Part shown: one piece after another, positions 7,390 to 14,967 of the stretch
Layout: every line of letters starts with the position of its first letter
Position numbering within the stretch: the stretch's first letter is position 1
Virus record (IMG/VR): IMGVR_UViG_3300044611_000825
Location: 1 to 33,500 of that record
Length of the DNA: 33,500 bases
Source of the DNA: a virus
Reading direction: 5' to 3' (one strand)
Translations under genes and position numbers: made by a program
The notes under the pieces: model-generated
Seen by the model: only the letters and a program-made list of their open reading frames with translations
What the model was told of the DNA's origin: nothing
Database searches by the model: none

Positions 7390-7547
7390 TATATTTTTTC
7401 TTTCTTGTTATAGTTTTCTTGTCTCAGTTTATCTTCCTTCTGCATATAATAGGCCGTAGAAACTAAAAAGAATAATCCACCAAAGAATACTACCAGTCCA
7501 ACAAGTAAATATATGGCGAACAAAGATAGCACAAGATTTATTAACAT
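7389..7547 (-). CDS. Small membrane protein
   Basis: A 52-residue frame from ATG 7547, with one long hydrophobic segment (about residues 3-32) and a polar, lysine-rich C-terminus. It ends in a TAATG junction with the next gene. Supported by operon spacing; function unknown. Confidence 0.55.
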   Translation of the reverse strand: MLINLVLSLFAIYLLVGLVVFFGGLFFLVSTAYYMQKEDKLRQENYNKKEKI

Positions 7548-7549
7548 AT

Positions 7550-7672
7550 CTAGTCTTTCGTTATTTTAAGTACAATTCCAAAAATAGTAAACATTATACA
7601 GCATATTCCTATAAATATGAACGGGAAAGCGAACAATATGTCGCTATATTCACTAAGTCTAAAGTTTACCAT
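7550..7672 (-). CDS. Small membrane protein
   Basis: A 40-residue frame from ATG 7672, starting 2 bp after the thyX stop (TAATATG). Central hydrophobic helix (LFAFPFIFIGICCIMFTIFG), polar ends. Its stop lies 2 bp before the next ATG (TAGATATG). Function unknown. Confidence 0.55.
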   Translation of the reverse strand: MVNFRLSEYSDILFAFPFIFIGICCIMFTIFGIVLKITKD

Positions 7673-7673
7673 A

Positions 7674-8300
7674 TTATAGTCCAAACGCTTCAATAGTATA
7701 TTTAAATGGCTTATCTGGTATATTTTTCACTAATTCTAACATTTGTTGTGCTATTTCTCTGATTTCTAGTTGAGCGTTGTCTTTATTTCTTAAAGATTGA
7801 AAATGATAAAAACTTCTCCAATTAAAACTCACATCAGCGGTAATTTGTGTATTATATCCTCTAAAAAATCGAGCAGATTCTTTGGCTCTTTTTCGATCAA
7901 CACCATAATTATCTGTTAAATCTTTAATACAATCATGGTATAGTCTCAACCCATTTTCCGTATAATGCTTTAATTGTTCTTTCCATAGTTCGGGCCAGTC
8001 TTCAGGGACTAAATATTTATCTTCTTTGATCTCTTTATATCTTGCAGATTCTCCGTTGACACTAACGCCGATACGATGTTTGATAATATGTATATGAGAG
8101 GCTATATCTGTGGTTACAAGAAAGTGTAGATAAGATTTTTCAAAAGGAGTATGATGCCCTTCATCCGCTAACATTTTTAACAGTTTGGGGATTCTATTGA
8201 TTTTATCTTCTGATAAATCTCTAGAAGTGCTAGTCCAAGCAGAACAACTTATAATTTTATCATCACCGTAGTATCCTACCAACTCAACATTATTTTGCAT
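7674..8300 (-). CDS. thyX: FAD-dependent thymidylate synthase ThyX
   Basis: A 208-residue protein of normal ThyX length. The internal ATG 8300 was chosen because AGGA lies 9 nt upstream. The signature KHRIGVSVNGESARY at residues 74-88 corresponds to RHRX7S of ThyX but with one extra residue in the loop, a variant I associate with phage ThyX. The C-terminal FYHFQSLRNKDNAQLEIR block is also typical. ThyX makes dTMP from dUMP using FAD and methylene-tetrahydrofolate. It overlaps the HNH gene upstream by 11 bp. Confidence 0.95.
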   Translation of the reverse strand: MQNNVELVGYYGDDKIISCSAWTSTSRDLSEDKINRIPKLLKMLADEGHHTPFEKSYLHFLVTTDIASHIHIIKHRIGVSVNGESARYKEIKEDKYLVPEDWPELWKEQLKHYTENGLRLYHDCIKDLTDNYGVDRKRAKESARFFRGYNTQITADVSFNWRSFYHFQSLRNKDNAQLEIREIAQQMLELVKNIPDKPFKYTIEAFGL

Positions 8301-8892
8301 ATTTAGTCCTATATTGTATGAGGTCATTTATCCATTCTAAAAATAGTTCCTGGCTCATATCTCGTTTTGCTTTATTGCAGATTTCACAACAAGTTACGGT
8401 ATTATTTTTTGTATATCCTTTACTAGAATCAATTCTATCTAAACCATTATATGTAAAAGAGCCATTTCTTTTTCTTTTTCCTATGTTGGTTTTTATTGTT
8501 GTTCTAGGCAATCTGCCACAATAATAACATTGTTTTTGTGTTAATTCTAAAAATTCTTCTTTTGTAAATTCAAAATCTATTTTCTTGTTTTGGCTTCGAT
8601 TTACATAGCCCTTATAGCAACAGTGTTTTGCCGCTTCACCTAAAGGCTTAGTATTTCTTTGTGCAGTTTTTTCTGGAAGAATATTTTTTCTAAACTCATC
8701 TAACAAACATCCGCAACTCTTGGTTCTTTTTAAGCAACCTATTCTCAATATTTTTTCTTGACCACAAACACATTTAACTTTCCAATAACTTTCCCTCCTA
8801 TCCTTCCAAAATACTTTAAAACCCATAAATTCGGTAACTGTTAATCTGCCAAATGTTTTACCTATCAAATTTTGTGCTGGTTTGTTTTTCAT
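8290..8892 (-). CDS. HNH homing endonuclease with N-terminal zinc domain
   Basis: A 200-residue protein; ATG 8892 has GGAG 7 nt upstream. Residues 10-70 form a DNA-binding zinc module (GKTFGRLTV ... KCVCGQEK ... TKSCGCL) seen in HNH/AP2 homing enzymes. The C-terminal half is the HNH core: CYYCGRLP, then LDRIDSSKGYTKNNTVTCC, then CNKAKRDM. It lies directly upstream of and overlapping thyX, a common homing target neighbourhood. Its AT-rich composition matches the region. Confidence 0.88.
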   Translation of the reverse strand: MKNKPAQNLIGKTFGRLTVTEFMGFKVFWKDRRESYWKVKCVCGQEKILRIGCLKRTKSCGCLLDEFRKNILPEKTAQRNTKPLGEAAKHCCYKGYVNRSQNKKIDFEFTKEEFLELTQKQCYYCGRLPRTTIKTNIGKRKRNGSFTYNGLDRIDSSKGYTKNNTVTCCEICNKAKRDMSQELFLEWINDLIQYRTKYAK

Positions 8893-9025
8893 AGTTATCT
8901 CCATAATAAATGGTTATATTATCTAATACACCAATTACCATAGAAATAGTAAGAATATTTTATTTTTTTTTGGCCTATTGATTATATGGTTTTCTGCATC
9001 TGGAGTTACGCTAACTAGTTTTACA
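8893..9025 (-). other. AT-rich intergenic gap
   Basis: About 130 bp upstream of the HNH gene. It holds a long A-tract on the minus strand and a weak TAATAT box, but no convincing -35 and no gene. The 12-bp string GGAGTTACGCTA here is partly repeated at 9288-9300. Confidence 0.4.
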
Positions 9026-9274
9026 TTACTTATAATTTTTGATTTCCATGTTTAGTAAATATGTTTGTTGATGATCCAACCATTTATTATCTGTCATGTC
9101 ATTATAAATTGCTTTGGCTAATTTGCTAACGCTCTTTGCAACTCCGCTACGGTTTGAATCATCTGCTTTTGACCAGTAATATTGTACAGGCTCTCCCTTT
9201 TCTTCGTCACCCTTTTCCTTGAGGGTTTCGTACCCCTGTTGTTTTGCCCACTTTTTTATTTCTGACCAAAGCAT
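9026..9274 (-). CDS. Conserved small phage protein
   Basis: An 82-residue protein. ATG 9274 was chosen because AGGGAG lies 7 nt upstream; the longer frame to 9301 has no ribosome site. The MLWSEIKKWAKQQGYE start and the VAKSVSKLAKAIYNDMT helix resemble small conserved phage proteins of unknown role. It overlaps the 3' end of the upstream gene by 68 bp in another frame. Confidence 0.65.
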   Translation of the reverse strand: MLWSEIKKWAKQQGYETLKEKGDEEKGEPVQYYWSKADDSNRSGVAKSVSKLAKAIYNDMTDNKWLDHQQTYLLNMEIKNYK

Positions 9275-9419
9275 CCAGTTTCTCCCTAGAGTTACGCTCA
9301 TTATACAACTTGTTCAGCATCCTGTCAATGTCAGATATTTGTTCTTGGTCGAGGCCATAGCCTTTTCTCAACGAATATTGACAAATTCTAATAAGCAAAT
9401 CATAATCATTTTTTGTCAT
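9207..9419 (-). CDS. Small hypothetical protein
   Basis: A 70-residue frame starting at ATG 9419, inside the end of the upstream gene (14-bp overlap), with GGAAAAG upstream. First half helical (DYDLLIRICQYSLRKGYGLD), second half basic and Gly-rich. The C-terminal third is shared with the start of the next gene in another frame, so its true end is less certain. Confidence 0.55.
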   Translation of the reverse strand: MTKNDYDLLIRICQYSLRKGYGLDQEQISDIDRMLNKLYNERNSREKLDALVRNKKVGKTTGVRNPQGKG

Positions 9420-9600
9420 ATCTTTTCCACGCATCCTTATGCTTAATCGCTATAATTTCTGCTCTTTGCTCTTTAATAACATGATACTGATAAGAAATTA
9501 ACTCTTTAAGACCATCAATATATGTTTGTATGGCGGAGTCTTGTATGTCAATATTCTCTTCTAGTATTCTATATTTCAGAGGGTTGGGTGTTTCTTTCAT
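9406..9600 (-). CDS. Small coiled-coil-like protein
   Basis: A 64-residue all-helical protein (IQDSAIQTYIDGLKELIS, HVIKEQRAEIIAIKHKDAW) starting in an ATGA overlap with the gene upstream. No recognised family. Confidence 0.55.
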   Translation of the reverse strand: MKETPNPLKYRILEENIDIQDSAIQTYIDGLKELISYQYHVIKEQRAEIIAIKHKDAWKRYDKK

Positions 9601-9779
9601 TGGTTGTGTTCTATCTTTGGTATTAGGTTTGTATCGTCCAATACTTCTTTTAGTTCTATGGTAAGTAATGATAGGTTTTTATTGCTTGAGTTTTTGGATA
9701 CTAGCATTTGAATTAGTTGACATATTTTTTCGCAAGAAATCTGTTGTTGGGTGAGAGATATTGCTATTTTAGTATCCAT
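9597..9779 (-). CDS. Small helical hypothetical protein
   Basis: A 60-residue protein, helical (QQQISCEKICQLIQMLV), with a SLLTIELKEVLDDTNLIP second helix. Poor ribosome site, but placed between two supported short genes in tight order. Function unknown. Confidence 0.5.
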   Translation of the reverse strand: MDTKIAISLTQQQISCEKICQLIQMLVSKNSSNKNLSLLTIELKEVLDDTNLIPKIEHNQ

Positions 9780-9785
9780 AAATTA

Positions 9786-9905
9786 TTATTCTTGCACCTT
9801 GGTTCCCATATCGTATGGGTATCCATCTTTGGGATCGTCGCTATAAACTCCTTCATATTCATTATCCCACCAAGGAATTTTGCTGTCTGGTAGTTGTTCA
9901 CTCAT
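9786..9905 (-). CDS. Tiny acidic hypothetical protein
   Basis: A 39-residue frame from ATG 9905 with AAAGGA 5 nt upstream and a double stop. Composition is acidic and aromatic (PWWDNEYEGVYSDDPKDGYP). It fills exactly the space between two supported genes. Function unknown. Confidence 0.5.
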   Translation of the reverse strand: MSEQLPDSKIPWWDNEYEGVYSDDPKDGYPYDMGTKVQE

Positions 9906-9906
9906 A

Positions 9907-10317
9907 TTATTCCTTTTCTACCATCGTACCATCTTTTACCACATAAATCTTAACATTAATGCTTGATCGAATATAGTCTCTACCACCATCAATCATATTG
10001 CCGTTTTTGAAACTCTTATAGTCGTGACGAAATTGAGAATATTGTAGATCACCATTATCATCTTCTACCATACCGAAAGTTAAATCCTCTATGCTATCGG
10101 CATTAAATATTACATATTTCTCTCTATCATGGTCATAACCAAAACCAAAATATCTATTGCCAAATTCTGGATGTGGTGTTTCTCTATAAAAAATATCCGC
10201 AGGAGTATCACTTCGTCTAAAGTCTGTGGTACAAACATAGTTCACTGGAACACCATCTTTTACAGAATAATATTCTGTGATGTTGTTTGTATTTGTCATT
10301 GGGAAATGTTTAATCAT
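9907..10317 (-). CDS. Hypothetical protein
   Basis: A 136-residue protein, beta-rich and aromatic (NRYFGFGYDHDREKYVIFNA; SSINVKIYVVKDGTMVEKE). ATG 10317 has AAAGG rather far upstream; ATG 10299 is an alternative with no better site. No domain recognised. Confidence 0.65.
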   Translation of the reverse strand: MIKHFPMTNTNNITEYYSVKDGVPVNYVCTTDFRRSDTPADIFYRETPHPEFGNRYFGFGYDHDREKYVIFNADSIEDLTFGMVEDDNGDLQYSQFRHDYKSFKNGNMIDGGRDYIRSSINVKIYVVKDGTMVEKE

Positions 10318-10323
10318 TTTAGG

Positions 10324-10602
10324 TTAATACCTTTCACCCTCTAGGGGGTCTTTACTATAAGGATAGTTGAACGGGCCAAGATTTTGTTTACGCCTTTTCT
10401 TTATCCAGTCAAGAGTATCGTCAAAGCATTTTTCGCAAATTTGAATATCAAACTTTGTGCCATCATATTTCGATCCATAGCCCCATATTGCTTCTAATGT
10501 AGCATATTCATTACCAATTTGTTCTATGGAACAAGGATTTCCACAAACGTCACAATAAACTCCATCTTCAACTTTTCTTTCAACAATCTTATATGTTTTC
10601 AT
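10324..10602 (-). CDS. Zinc-binding phage hypothetical protein
   Basis: A 92-residue protein; ATG 10602 was chosen over 10623 because GGA precedes it. Two CxxC pairs (CDVCGNPC near residue 18 and CEKC near 58) can form a zinc ribbon; between them lies YATLEAIWGYGSKYDG, typical of a small phage/bacterial family of the same layout. Function unknown. It overlaps the upstream gene by 14 bp. Confidence 0.68.
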   Translation of the reverse strand: MKTYKIVERKVEDGVYCDVCGNPCSIEQIGNEYATLEAIWGYGSKYDGTKFDIQICEKCFDDTLDWIKKRRKQNLGPFNYPYSKDPLEGERY

Positions 10603-11038
10603 CGAATATTTCCATATCGTCAAAATTATATGGTTCGACAGTCCAGCCTAGTTTTAGTAGATCTAACCTAATCTCATCTGTAACAAAACCCTCACCAGCA
10701 TAACCTTCTACATTATGTTGTCCTATGCCACTACAATACCAATCAATATAGTCTCCCTTTTCATTTAGATCAGCAACAATACCACCAGCATATCTCCAAG
10801 AGCAAGTCCATTCTTTTTTGTTTTGTAAAAATCTATTGTTGCACAAAGCAGCGTATAGGTTTTGACTGTAAGTATTACTATTCTTGCATTTATTAGCAAT
10901 CCACTCACACCCCCTCAAATCCCAACCTAGATCATTATCTTGAGGCATTTCTTTATGCGACAACATCTCTTTCATTGAATCATACTGCTCTTGAGTAATA
11001 TCGCCTTTATCTAGGGACTTTTTATAATGGTTCATCAT
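10589..11038 (-). CDS. Conserved phage hypothetical protein
   Basis: A 149-residue protein; ATG 11038 has an AGGGGAAG ribosome site 6 nt upstream, unlike ATG 11074. Aromatic and Gly-rich centre (WTCSWRYAGGIVADLNEKGD, YIDWYCSGIGQHNVEGYAGE) and a helical C-terminus ending LLKLGWTVEPY. The pattern suggests a small alpha/beta domain. No family name. Confidence 0.65.
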   Translation of the reverse strand: MMNHYKKSLDKGDITQEQYDSMKEMLSHKEMPQDNDLGWDLRGCEWIANKCKNSNTYSQNLYAALCNNRFLQNKKEWTCSWRYAGGIVADLNEKGDYIDWYCSGIGQHNVEGYAGEGFVTDEIRLDLLKLGWTVEPYNFDDMEIFDENI

Positions 11039-11048
11039 AAAACTTCCC

Positions 11049-11267
11049 CTATCGGGACTTGTGAAGTATTTCATGCCAGTTCTTCTCTAAATGGTTCATA
11101 ATATCTGGTATTTTACGATCATTATAAAAACAGTCAAGGTGCGAGCCTGTTAATTCTCTATATTTATCGGGCCAAACTTTATTTAAGCAATTCATAATAT
11201 TTTGACCTTCTCTAATGCCTAAACGGTATTGACTATCAATATGGTTTTTGAACTGCTGAAATGTCAT
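11049..11267 (-). CDS. Small helical hypothetical protein
   Basis: A 72-residue protein; the start is ATG 11267 in an ATGA overlap, with GAGGAAG upstream. It contains FQQFKNHIDSQYRLGIREGQ and a C-terminal HLEKNWHEIL helix. No recognised family. Confidence 0.62.
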   Translation of the reverse strand: MTFQQFKNHIDSQYRLGIREGQNIMNCLNKVWPDKYRELTGSHLDCFYNDRKIPDIMNHLEKNWHEILHKSR

Positions 11268-11995
11268 GTCCAAAGACTTCCTCTGATCTTAATAAGTTCA
11301 ATAAGCATCTTTGTATCTTCTTTTTCGTAATCGTCTTGCATTTTACTAATTTTCTTATAATAACTCTTGCCGTGCTTTTCCTCAGAGAAAATTTCGTAAG
11401 GGTCTGGTCTGTTGTCTCTGTTTTTCCACCAGTTATATAACTCTGTTGTTTTACGAGCGGCGACTGCCTGTTCAGTTGGCTCACCAAACCCCTTATCTCC
11501 CTTTCTAAAGCCATAATCTTTGTTATAGGTCAAACCACTAGCCCATTTTAAATAATCAAGCCCAGCCTCAACGCAGCGACCGTGAACAAATTTATACTTC
11601 TTTTCCTTATAACACTTGAATAAATGGGCGTATTCTATTTCTACAAGATCAACAAGTTCATTAAAAAGACCATGAATAATTCTATAGTCTAAGTCATAGT
11701 AATTGCCCGGCTTTAATCCCGTATTAAGACAATGAGTTTTGTCTATAAATCTATTGCGAACGTAAGCCTCTATGGTATAGTAAATATCACAGGGTAAATA
11801 AATTATATCCTGCAAACGATCAAGTAGTTTTTCTGCCACCCAATATCTATAAGGATGCTTATTTTGAGCCTCTTTACGCCATTCGTCCCAACCTTCCCAT
11901 GCTAGTGCATATGGTTTATCTGTTCCCCTAATCCAGTCTGCTAAACTAGAGCAACTCCAATAATTTATTCTACTTCTTTTGCTTAATTTAAACAT
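11264..11995 (-). CDS. Conserved phage hypothetical protein (large, charged)
   Basis: A 243-residue protein; ATG 11995 follows GGAATAAT and lies 2 bp after the upstream stop. Sequence blocks SSLADWIRGTDKPYALAWEG, YWVAEKLLDRLQDIIYLPCD and ATELYNWW-like helices resemble a large family of phage proteins of unknown function. Its second half is very rich in Lys, Asp and Glu and ends in a KEDTKMLIELIKIRGSLW helix. Confidence 0.72.
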   Translation of the reverse strand: MFKLSKRSRINYWSCSSLADWIRGTDKPYALAWEGWDEWRKEAQNKHPYRYWVAEKLLDRLQDIIYLPCDIYYTIEAYVRNRFIDKTHCLNTGLKPGNYYDLDYRIIHGLFNELVDLVEIEYAHLFKCYKEKKYKFVHGRCVEAGLDYLKWASGLTYNKDYGFRKGDKGFGEPTEQAVAARKTTELYNWWKNRDNRPDPYEIFSEEKHGKSYYKKISKMQDDYEKEDTKMLIELIKIRGSLWT

Positions 11996-11996
11996 A

Positions 11997-12218
11997 TTAT
12001 TCCAGTTCCACCCCATGTTCATTCACCAACCTATAGAATTCTTCACGAATTTTATCAAGAGCATCATCAGCATCTTTAAAGTCATTACCATGTTTCTGCC
12101 AAGAACGAAGTTGTTGAGCAAAATACCATAGCATACTCTTGGCTTTCGCCGCATTAATAGCGGTATCAAATTCGCTCTGTTCTTCTGGTAAGTTAAATCT
12201 CAACGTAACTATTGGCAT
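11997..12218 (-). CDS. Conserved small phage protein
   Basis: A 73-residue protein that opens with a strand (PIVTLRFNLPEEQSEF) and continues with two helices (AKSMLWYFAQQLRSWQKHG; DALDKIREEFYRLVNEHG). This FNLPEE..EF-LWxxxQxLR-DALDxIRE layout is common in phage genomes, but without a known function. Confidence 0.7.
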   Translation of the reverse strand: MPIVTLRFNLPEEQSEFDTAINAAKAKSMLWYFAQQLRSWQKHGNDFKDADDALDKIREEFYRLVNEHGVELE

Positions 12219-12220
12219 AA

Positions 12221-12433
12221 TTATTCTTTATGGTTATCAAGTTTAAGTGCTTGGGTAAAAGCCTCAAAGGTATCATCGGTATGAAGTTCGATCAAAACGG
12301 CCAAACCCTCTAAAACATTAGCGAGTTTATCATTATTCATCTTATTTTCCAGCACAGCATTTGTCACAGACCGCAGATGATCCGCAAAAAGTGCTGTTTG
12401 ATTAATCTTGTTTTCTAGATCGAACCTATCCAT
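12221..12433 (-). CDS. Small helical phage protein
   Basis: A 70-residue protein; ATG 12433 has AAGGAG 8 nt upstream and overlaps the upstream stop by 8 bp. All helical (LENKINQTALFADHLRSV; LANVLEGLAVLIELHTD). Function unknown. Confidence 0.65.
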   Translation of the reverse strand: MDRFDLENKINQTALFADHLRSVTNAVLENKMNNDKLANVLEGLAVLIELHTDDTFEAFTQALKLDNHKE

Positions 12434-12644
12434 TAGCAATCTCCTTTTCATATTCCTCAATATCTGTCTTAAATTCATCCGCTTGGCCTAAAACAACAGC
12501 AGCATGATACAAGATATGATCTCTAGGATCGCTACCATCCTGAATAAATTCTTGATAACTAATTTGCTCACTATCACAATCAAAAATATATCTAGCACAC
12601 TCCATAGCGGCTTCAGTATAATTCACTTCAGTTTGTGTACGCAT
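12426..12644 (-). CDS. Small hypothetical protein
   Basis: A 72-residue acidic, helical protein with an AGGAG ribosome site. It contains DPRDHILYHAAVVLGQADEF, a pattern seen in small phage proteins of unknown role. It overlaps the next gene by 8 bp. Confidence 0.65.
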   Translation of the reverse strand: MRTQTEVNYTEAAMECARYIFDCDSEQISYQEFIQDGSDPRDHILYHAAVVLGQADEFKTDIEEYEKEIANG

Positions 12645-12659
12645 ATTTATTGCTCCTAT

Positions 12660-12929
12660 TTAGGTAAGTTCCTTGATAATCTTGTTAAATTTATTTTGAA
12701 TCTTCTTATTTTTCGGAGCATCGCAAAACCCAAGCCCCTTTTTAGTTTCTTCAACGCTTTCAACAATAGGAGGCTCATATTCTGTAGTTGTCCACTGACA
12801 ATTCTTCTCAAAGAAAGTAAAGTCTAGTTCTCCAAGACCATCGTGAACGTCATCCTTGTTTTCAGCCTCAATAACAAAAGAGGTACTCTTAGCCTCAACG
12901 TAATTCATAGTAACCAGATATTTAGGCAT
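12660..12929 (-). CDS. Hypothetical protein
   Basis: An 89-residue protein with GGAG before ATG 12929, overlapping the ASCH gene stop. N-terminal strand-helix-strand (YLVTMNYVEAKSTSFVIEAE ... DDVHDGLGEL) and a basic C-terminus. No family recognised. Confidence 0.62.
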   Translation of the reverse strand: MPKYLVTMNYVEAKSTSFVIEAENKDDVHDGLGELDFTFFEKNCQWTTTEYEPPIVESVEETKKGLGFCDAPKNKKIQNKFNKIIKELT

Positions 12930-13320
12930 GATTCGTCTCCAAAAGAGTGATGTTGCTAGTAAACACTATACCTCGTCTTTGAGAAATGTCAAGAGGCTTC
13001 TTAAACTTTTTAATATTGCTCACTACCCATCCGTATTTAGGTTTAGTTGAATTCCATCCATATAATTTATTGCTATCTTCTACCTTGTGCCTACTATAAT
13101 CATCAACCCAATCTTGCTTAAACACATAAAGAAAACTGTGGCTAAAAGTAATAGTCCCTATAATCCGAGCCTTAAACTTACCCCTCTTTCCCGGCGTTTC
13201 AATCAATGCTAATTCAACTCCCTCATGCTTTTTTGGTAAAGCATATGAGCGGGTTTCGACAGTTTTGGTGCCGTTTATTAAAAGATTAGACCAAGGGGCT
13301 TGAATATTTAAACCAGTCAT
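12922..13320 (-). CDS. ASCH domain protein
   Basis: A 132-residue protein; ATG 13320 overlaps the upstream stop as ATGA. The start LNIQAPWSNLLINGTKTVE and the following ETRSYALP are the ASCH/PUA-fold signature (LxIxxPWxxLIxxGxKxxExRxY), with a later strand KARIIGTITFSHSF. ASCH domains bind RNA or modified nucleosides; some hydrolyse N4-acetylcytidine. Which activity applies here is not clear. It is in the operon from promoter 13467. Confidence 0.85.
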   Translation of the reverse strand: MTGLNIQAPWSNLLINGTKTVETRSYALPKKHEGVELALIETPGKRGKFKARIIGTITFSHSFLYVFKQDWVDDYSRHKVEDSNKLYGWNSTKPKYGWVVSNIKKFKKPLDISQRRGIVFTSNITLLETNHA

Positions 13321-13442
13321 TGTGTAACTTCGATATGCCACTTATTGCCATGAAGTTCAGCCACAACCCCCATATTCAACTTAACAAGTTCTGCTACGAT
13401 TTCGGCCAACTTTTGTGTTTCATTCAGATAAAGGTAAATCAT
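13317..13442 (-). CDS. Tiny hypothetical protein
   Basis: A 41-residue frame from ATG 13442, with GGAGAAAC upstream, joined by an ATGA overlap to the ASCH gene. Helix NETQKLAEIVAELVKLNMG followed by a strand pair. It is the first gene behind promoter 13467. Function unknown. Confidence 0.6.
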   Translation of the reverse strand: MIYLYLNETQKLAEIVAELVKLNMGVVAELHGNKWHIEVTQ

Positions 13443-13466
13443 CTTGTTTCTCCGTTGTGAGCATTT

Positions 13467-13495
13467 AGCATAACTCACTTATCGGCTTTTGTCAA
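13467..13495 (-). promoter_or_regulatory. Promoter for the ASCH operon
   Basis: TTGACA, 17-bp spacer, TATGCT. CCGATAA starts 4 nt after the -35 box. Confidence 0.78.
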
Positions 13496-13511
13496 GAGCC
13501 ACCTTTAGTTT

Positions 13512-13679
13512 TTACTTGACCCACTCATAAAAACCATGACTCATAGCCATTTCAATACTAGCGTCTGGATTTTTTTGTAAATACTTTAGAGCGAACAAAA
13601 CAACTTCCGGCTCTAATCCATAAGGTCTAGCATCTTTCAAAAAAGAATATACAATATCTAGTTCGGTACTAATATCCAT
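13512..13679 (-). CDS. Small helical hypothetical protein
   Basis: A 55-residue frame with ATG 13679 behind GGAATTATA. Helical (ELDIVYSFLKDARPYGLEPE, VVLFALKYLQKNPDASIEMA). It fits between the promoter at 13467 and the next gene. Function unknown. Confidence 0.58.
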   Translation of the reverse strand: MDISTELDIVYSFLKDARPYGLEPEVVLFALKYLQKNPDASIEMAMSHGFYEWVK

Positions 13680-13690
13680 TATAATTCCAA

Positions 13691-13921
13691 TTAGATAATA
13701 TCCGCTTCCATAAAGTCCATATCCAGATTTAGTTCACTCCAATCTTCCTTGGTAACATTACCAATCACCAAATAATTATCATCCTTAGAATAATCTTGAT
13801 CTTTATCATATTTGATATAAAAGTCCTCAGACAAACTTGATTTCATCTGGTTAAGATCAGTAACGATCTCTTGAGCCTCTTTATGCCCGATAACATTACT
13901 AAAACACTGAATAAGACTCAT
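13691..13921 (-). CDS. Hypothetical acidic protein
   Basis: A 76-residue protein, GGAG upstream, TAATG overlap with the gene before it. Helical first half (QEIVTDLNQMKSSL), acidic second half. Function unknown. Confidence 0.6.
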   Translation of the reverse strand: MSLIQCFSNVIGHKEAQEIVTDLNQMKSSLSEDFYIKYDKDQDYSKDDNYLVIGNVTKEDWSELNLDMDFMEADII

Positions 13922-14088
13922 TAGTTGTTCTCCAAAGTGTTATTTAATTGTTCAATAAGATTTTGTACTTCGTTTTCAGTCCAAACATACTCATAGCCAT
14001 TCTCGTTGCCGTGTTCAATATCTAGTTGATAACTTTCAAGAGCATCAAGAATAAGGCCAATTTCATGCTTATCAAGATTAATATTCAT
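13921..14088 (-). CDS. Small hypothetical protein
   Basis: A 55-residue protein; ATG 14088 has GGGA upstream and lies inside the upstream gene's end. The NLDKHEIGLILDALESYQLD helix resembles small phage proteins that keep this E..LI..ALE pattern. Function unknown. Confidence 0.6.
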   Translation of the reverse strand: MNINLDKHEIGLILDALESYQLDIEHGNENGYEYVWTENEVQNLIEQLNNTLENN

Positions 14089-14332
14089 TTTTTTTCCCAA
14101 GTTCTTCACCAGTATGGTAATCAATAATTGGTTTATTACAACACTCCATCATTTTTTGTAATCGCCACCGTAGACTTTCAGCATCATCCGCGATAGGATA
14201 TGCTGGCTGTTCGGATATATTAACAATATCTCCACTTTCATCACTATAAACAATATGAATAGAGTAAGTAGTGTCAGTATCTCCAAGAGGAATTTTAGTT
14301 ACAGTTTTTACTACGCGATAATTCCAAGACAT
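14078..14332 (-). CDS. Conserved hypothetical protein
   Basis: An 84-residue protein of a recurrent phage/bacterial type: start SWNYRVVKTVT, central YSIHIVYSDESGDIVNISEQ, then AYPIADDAESLRWRLQKMME. The WNYRVV...EVYYDE...PxxPxGE-xxELxxxLxxM layout is widespread but uncharacterised. Confidence 0.7.
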   Translation of the reverse strand: MSWNYRVVKTVTKIPLGDTDTTYSIHIVYSDESGDIVNISEQPAYPIADDAESLRWRLQKMMECCNKPIIDYHTGEELGKKNEY

Positions 14333-14352
14333 TACTTATTCTCCAATAATTA

Positions 14353-14442
14353 TTAAAATAAATCCCCATATCCATTCCACCAATCATAAATTCGTATACA
14401 AGCCATGTATCCTAGTATACCAAACAATACAAGTCCAGCCAT
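14353..14442 (-). CDS. Micro-protein with membrane segment
   Basis: A 29-residue frame from ATG 14442 behind TTTGGAG. N-terminal hydrophobic segment (AGLVLFGILGYMACI) and a short polar tail. Supported only by ribosome site and packing. Confidence 0.42.
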   Translation of the reverse strand: MAGLVLFGILGYMACIRIYDWWNGYGDLF

Positions 14443-14458
14443 TATTTATTCTCCAAAA

Positions 14459-14572
14459 TCATCGTTCCATCCTTGAGATGATAATACTAAAAGCAATCGA
14501 CATAATTAGTCCCACAAGACTACCACCACACCATGCTCCTAAAGTCCAGATAATTGCCTCTCTACTAATCAT
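14459..14572 (-). CDS. Small membrane protein
   Basis: A 37-residue frame from ATG 14572. Hydrophobic helix over about residues 8-32 (WTLGAWCGGSLVGLIMSIAF). It precedes another micro-protein gene. Function unknown. Confidence 0.48.
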   Translation of the reverse strand: MISREAIIWTLGAWCGGSLVGLIMSIAFSIIISRMER

Positions 14573-14585
14573 TGTTATTCTTCAA

Positions 14586-14774
14586 CTATAAATATTTGTT
14601 TTCTTTAAGAAACTTATACAGATTGTCTATCTTAGATTTATCCACTCTAATTTCTTGTGGATCATGGCTGTTATAACTAAAAATTCTAACTAAATAGGGA
14701 TTATTCTTGAGAATAGGGTTGTAGTGAATTTCTATCAGATCATACTCTAGTTCAATTACTCTGATTTTTGTCAT
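14586..14774 (-). CDS. Small hypothetical protein
   Basis: A 62-residue beta-rich protein (KIRVIELEYDLIEIHYNP; YLVRIFSYNS) with a C-terminal helix (IDNLYKFLKENKYL). It overlaps the upstream gene by 23 bp and has a weak ribosome site. Function unknown. Confidence 0.58.
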   Translation of the reverse strand: MTKIRVIELEYDLIEIHYNPILKNNPYLVRIFSYNSHDPQEIRVDKSKIDNLYKFLKENKYL

Positions 14775-14967
14775 TGTCTAGGATGGTATAAATAAAATCG
14801 GCTAACCCCTTTAGTTCCTCCCTAGTCATAGGAGGATTAACAACATTCTTTGTTGGCCCAAATATAAGTCCAAACTCATACTTGGTTAAATTATCAGTAA
14901 ATCCCCCAAACATATCTTGAATGATATGAAAGTTTAGATAGTCGCTAGAGTAGGTAAATTTTTTCAT
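14752..14967 (-). CDS. Small hypothetical protein
   Basis: A 71-residue protein starting at ATG 14967 in a TGATG overlap. Features: NFHIIQDMFGGF, then PPMTREELKGLADFIYTILD, a helix-ended alpha/beta protein. Function unknown. Confidence 0.6.
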   Translation of the reverse strand: MKKFTYSSDYLNFHIIQDMFGGFTDNLTKYEFGLIFGPTKNVVNPPMTREELKGLADFIYTILDNDKNQSN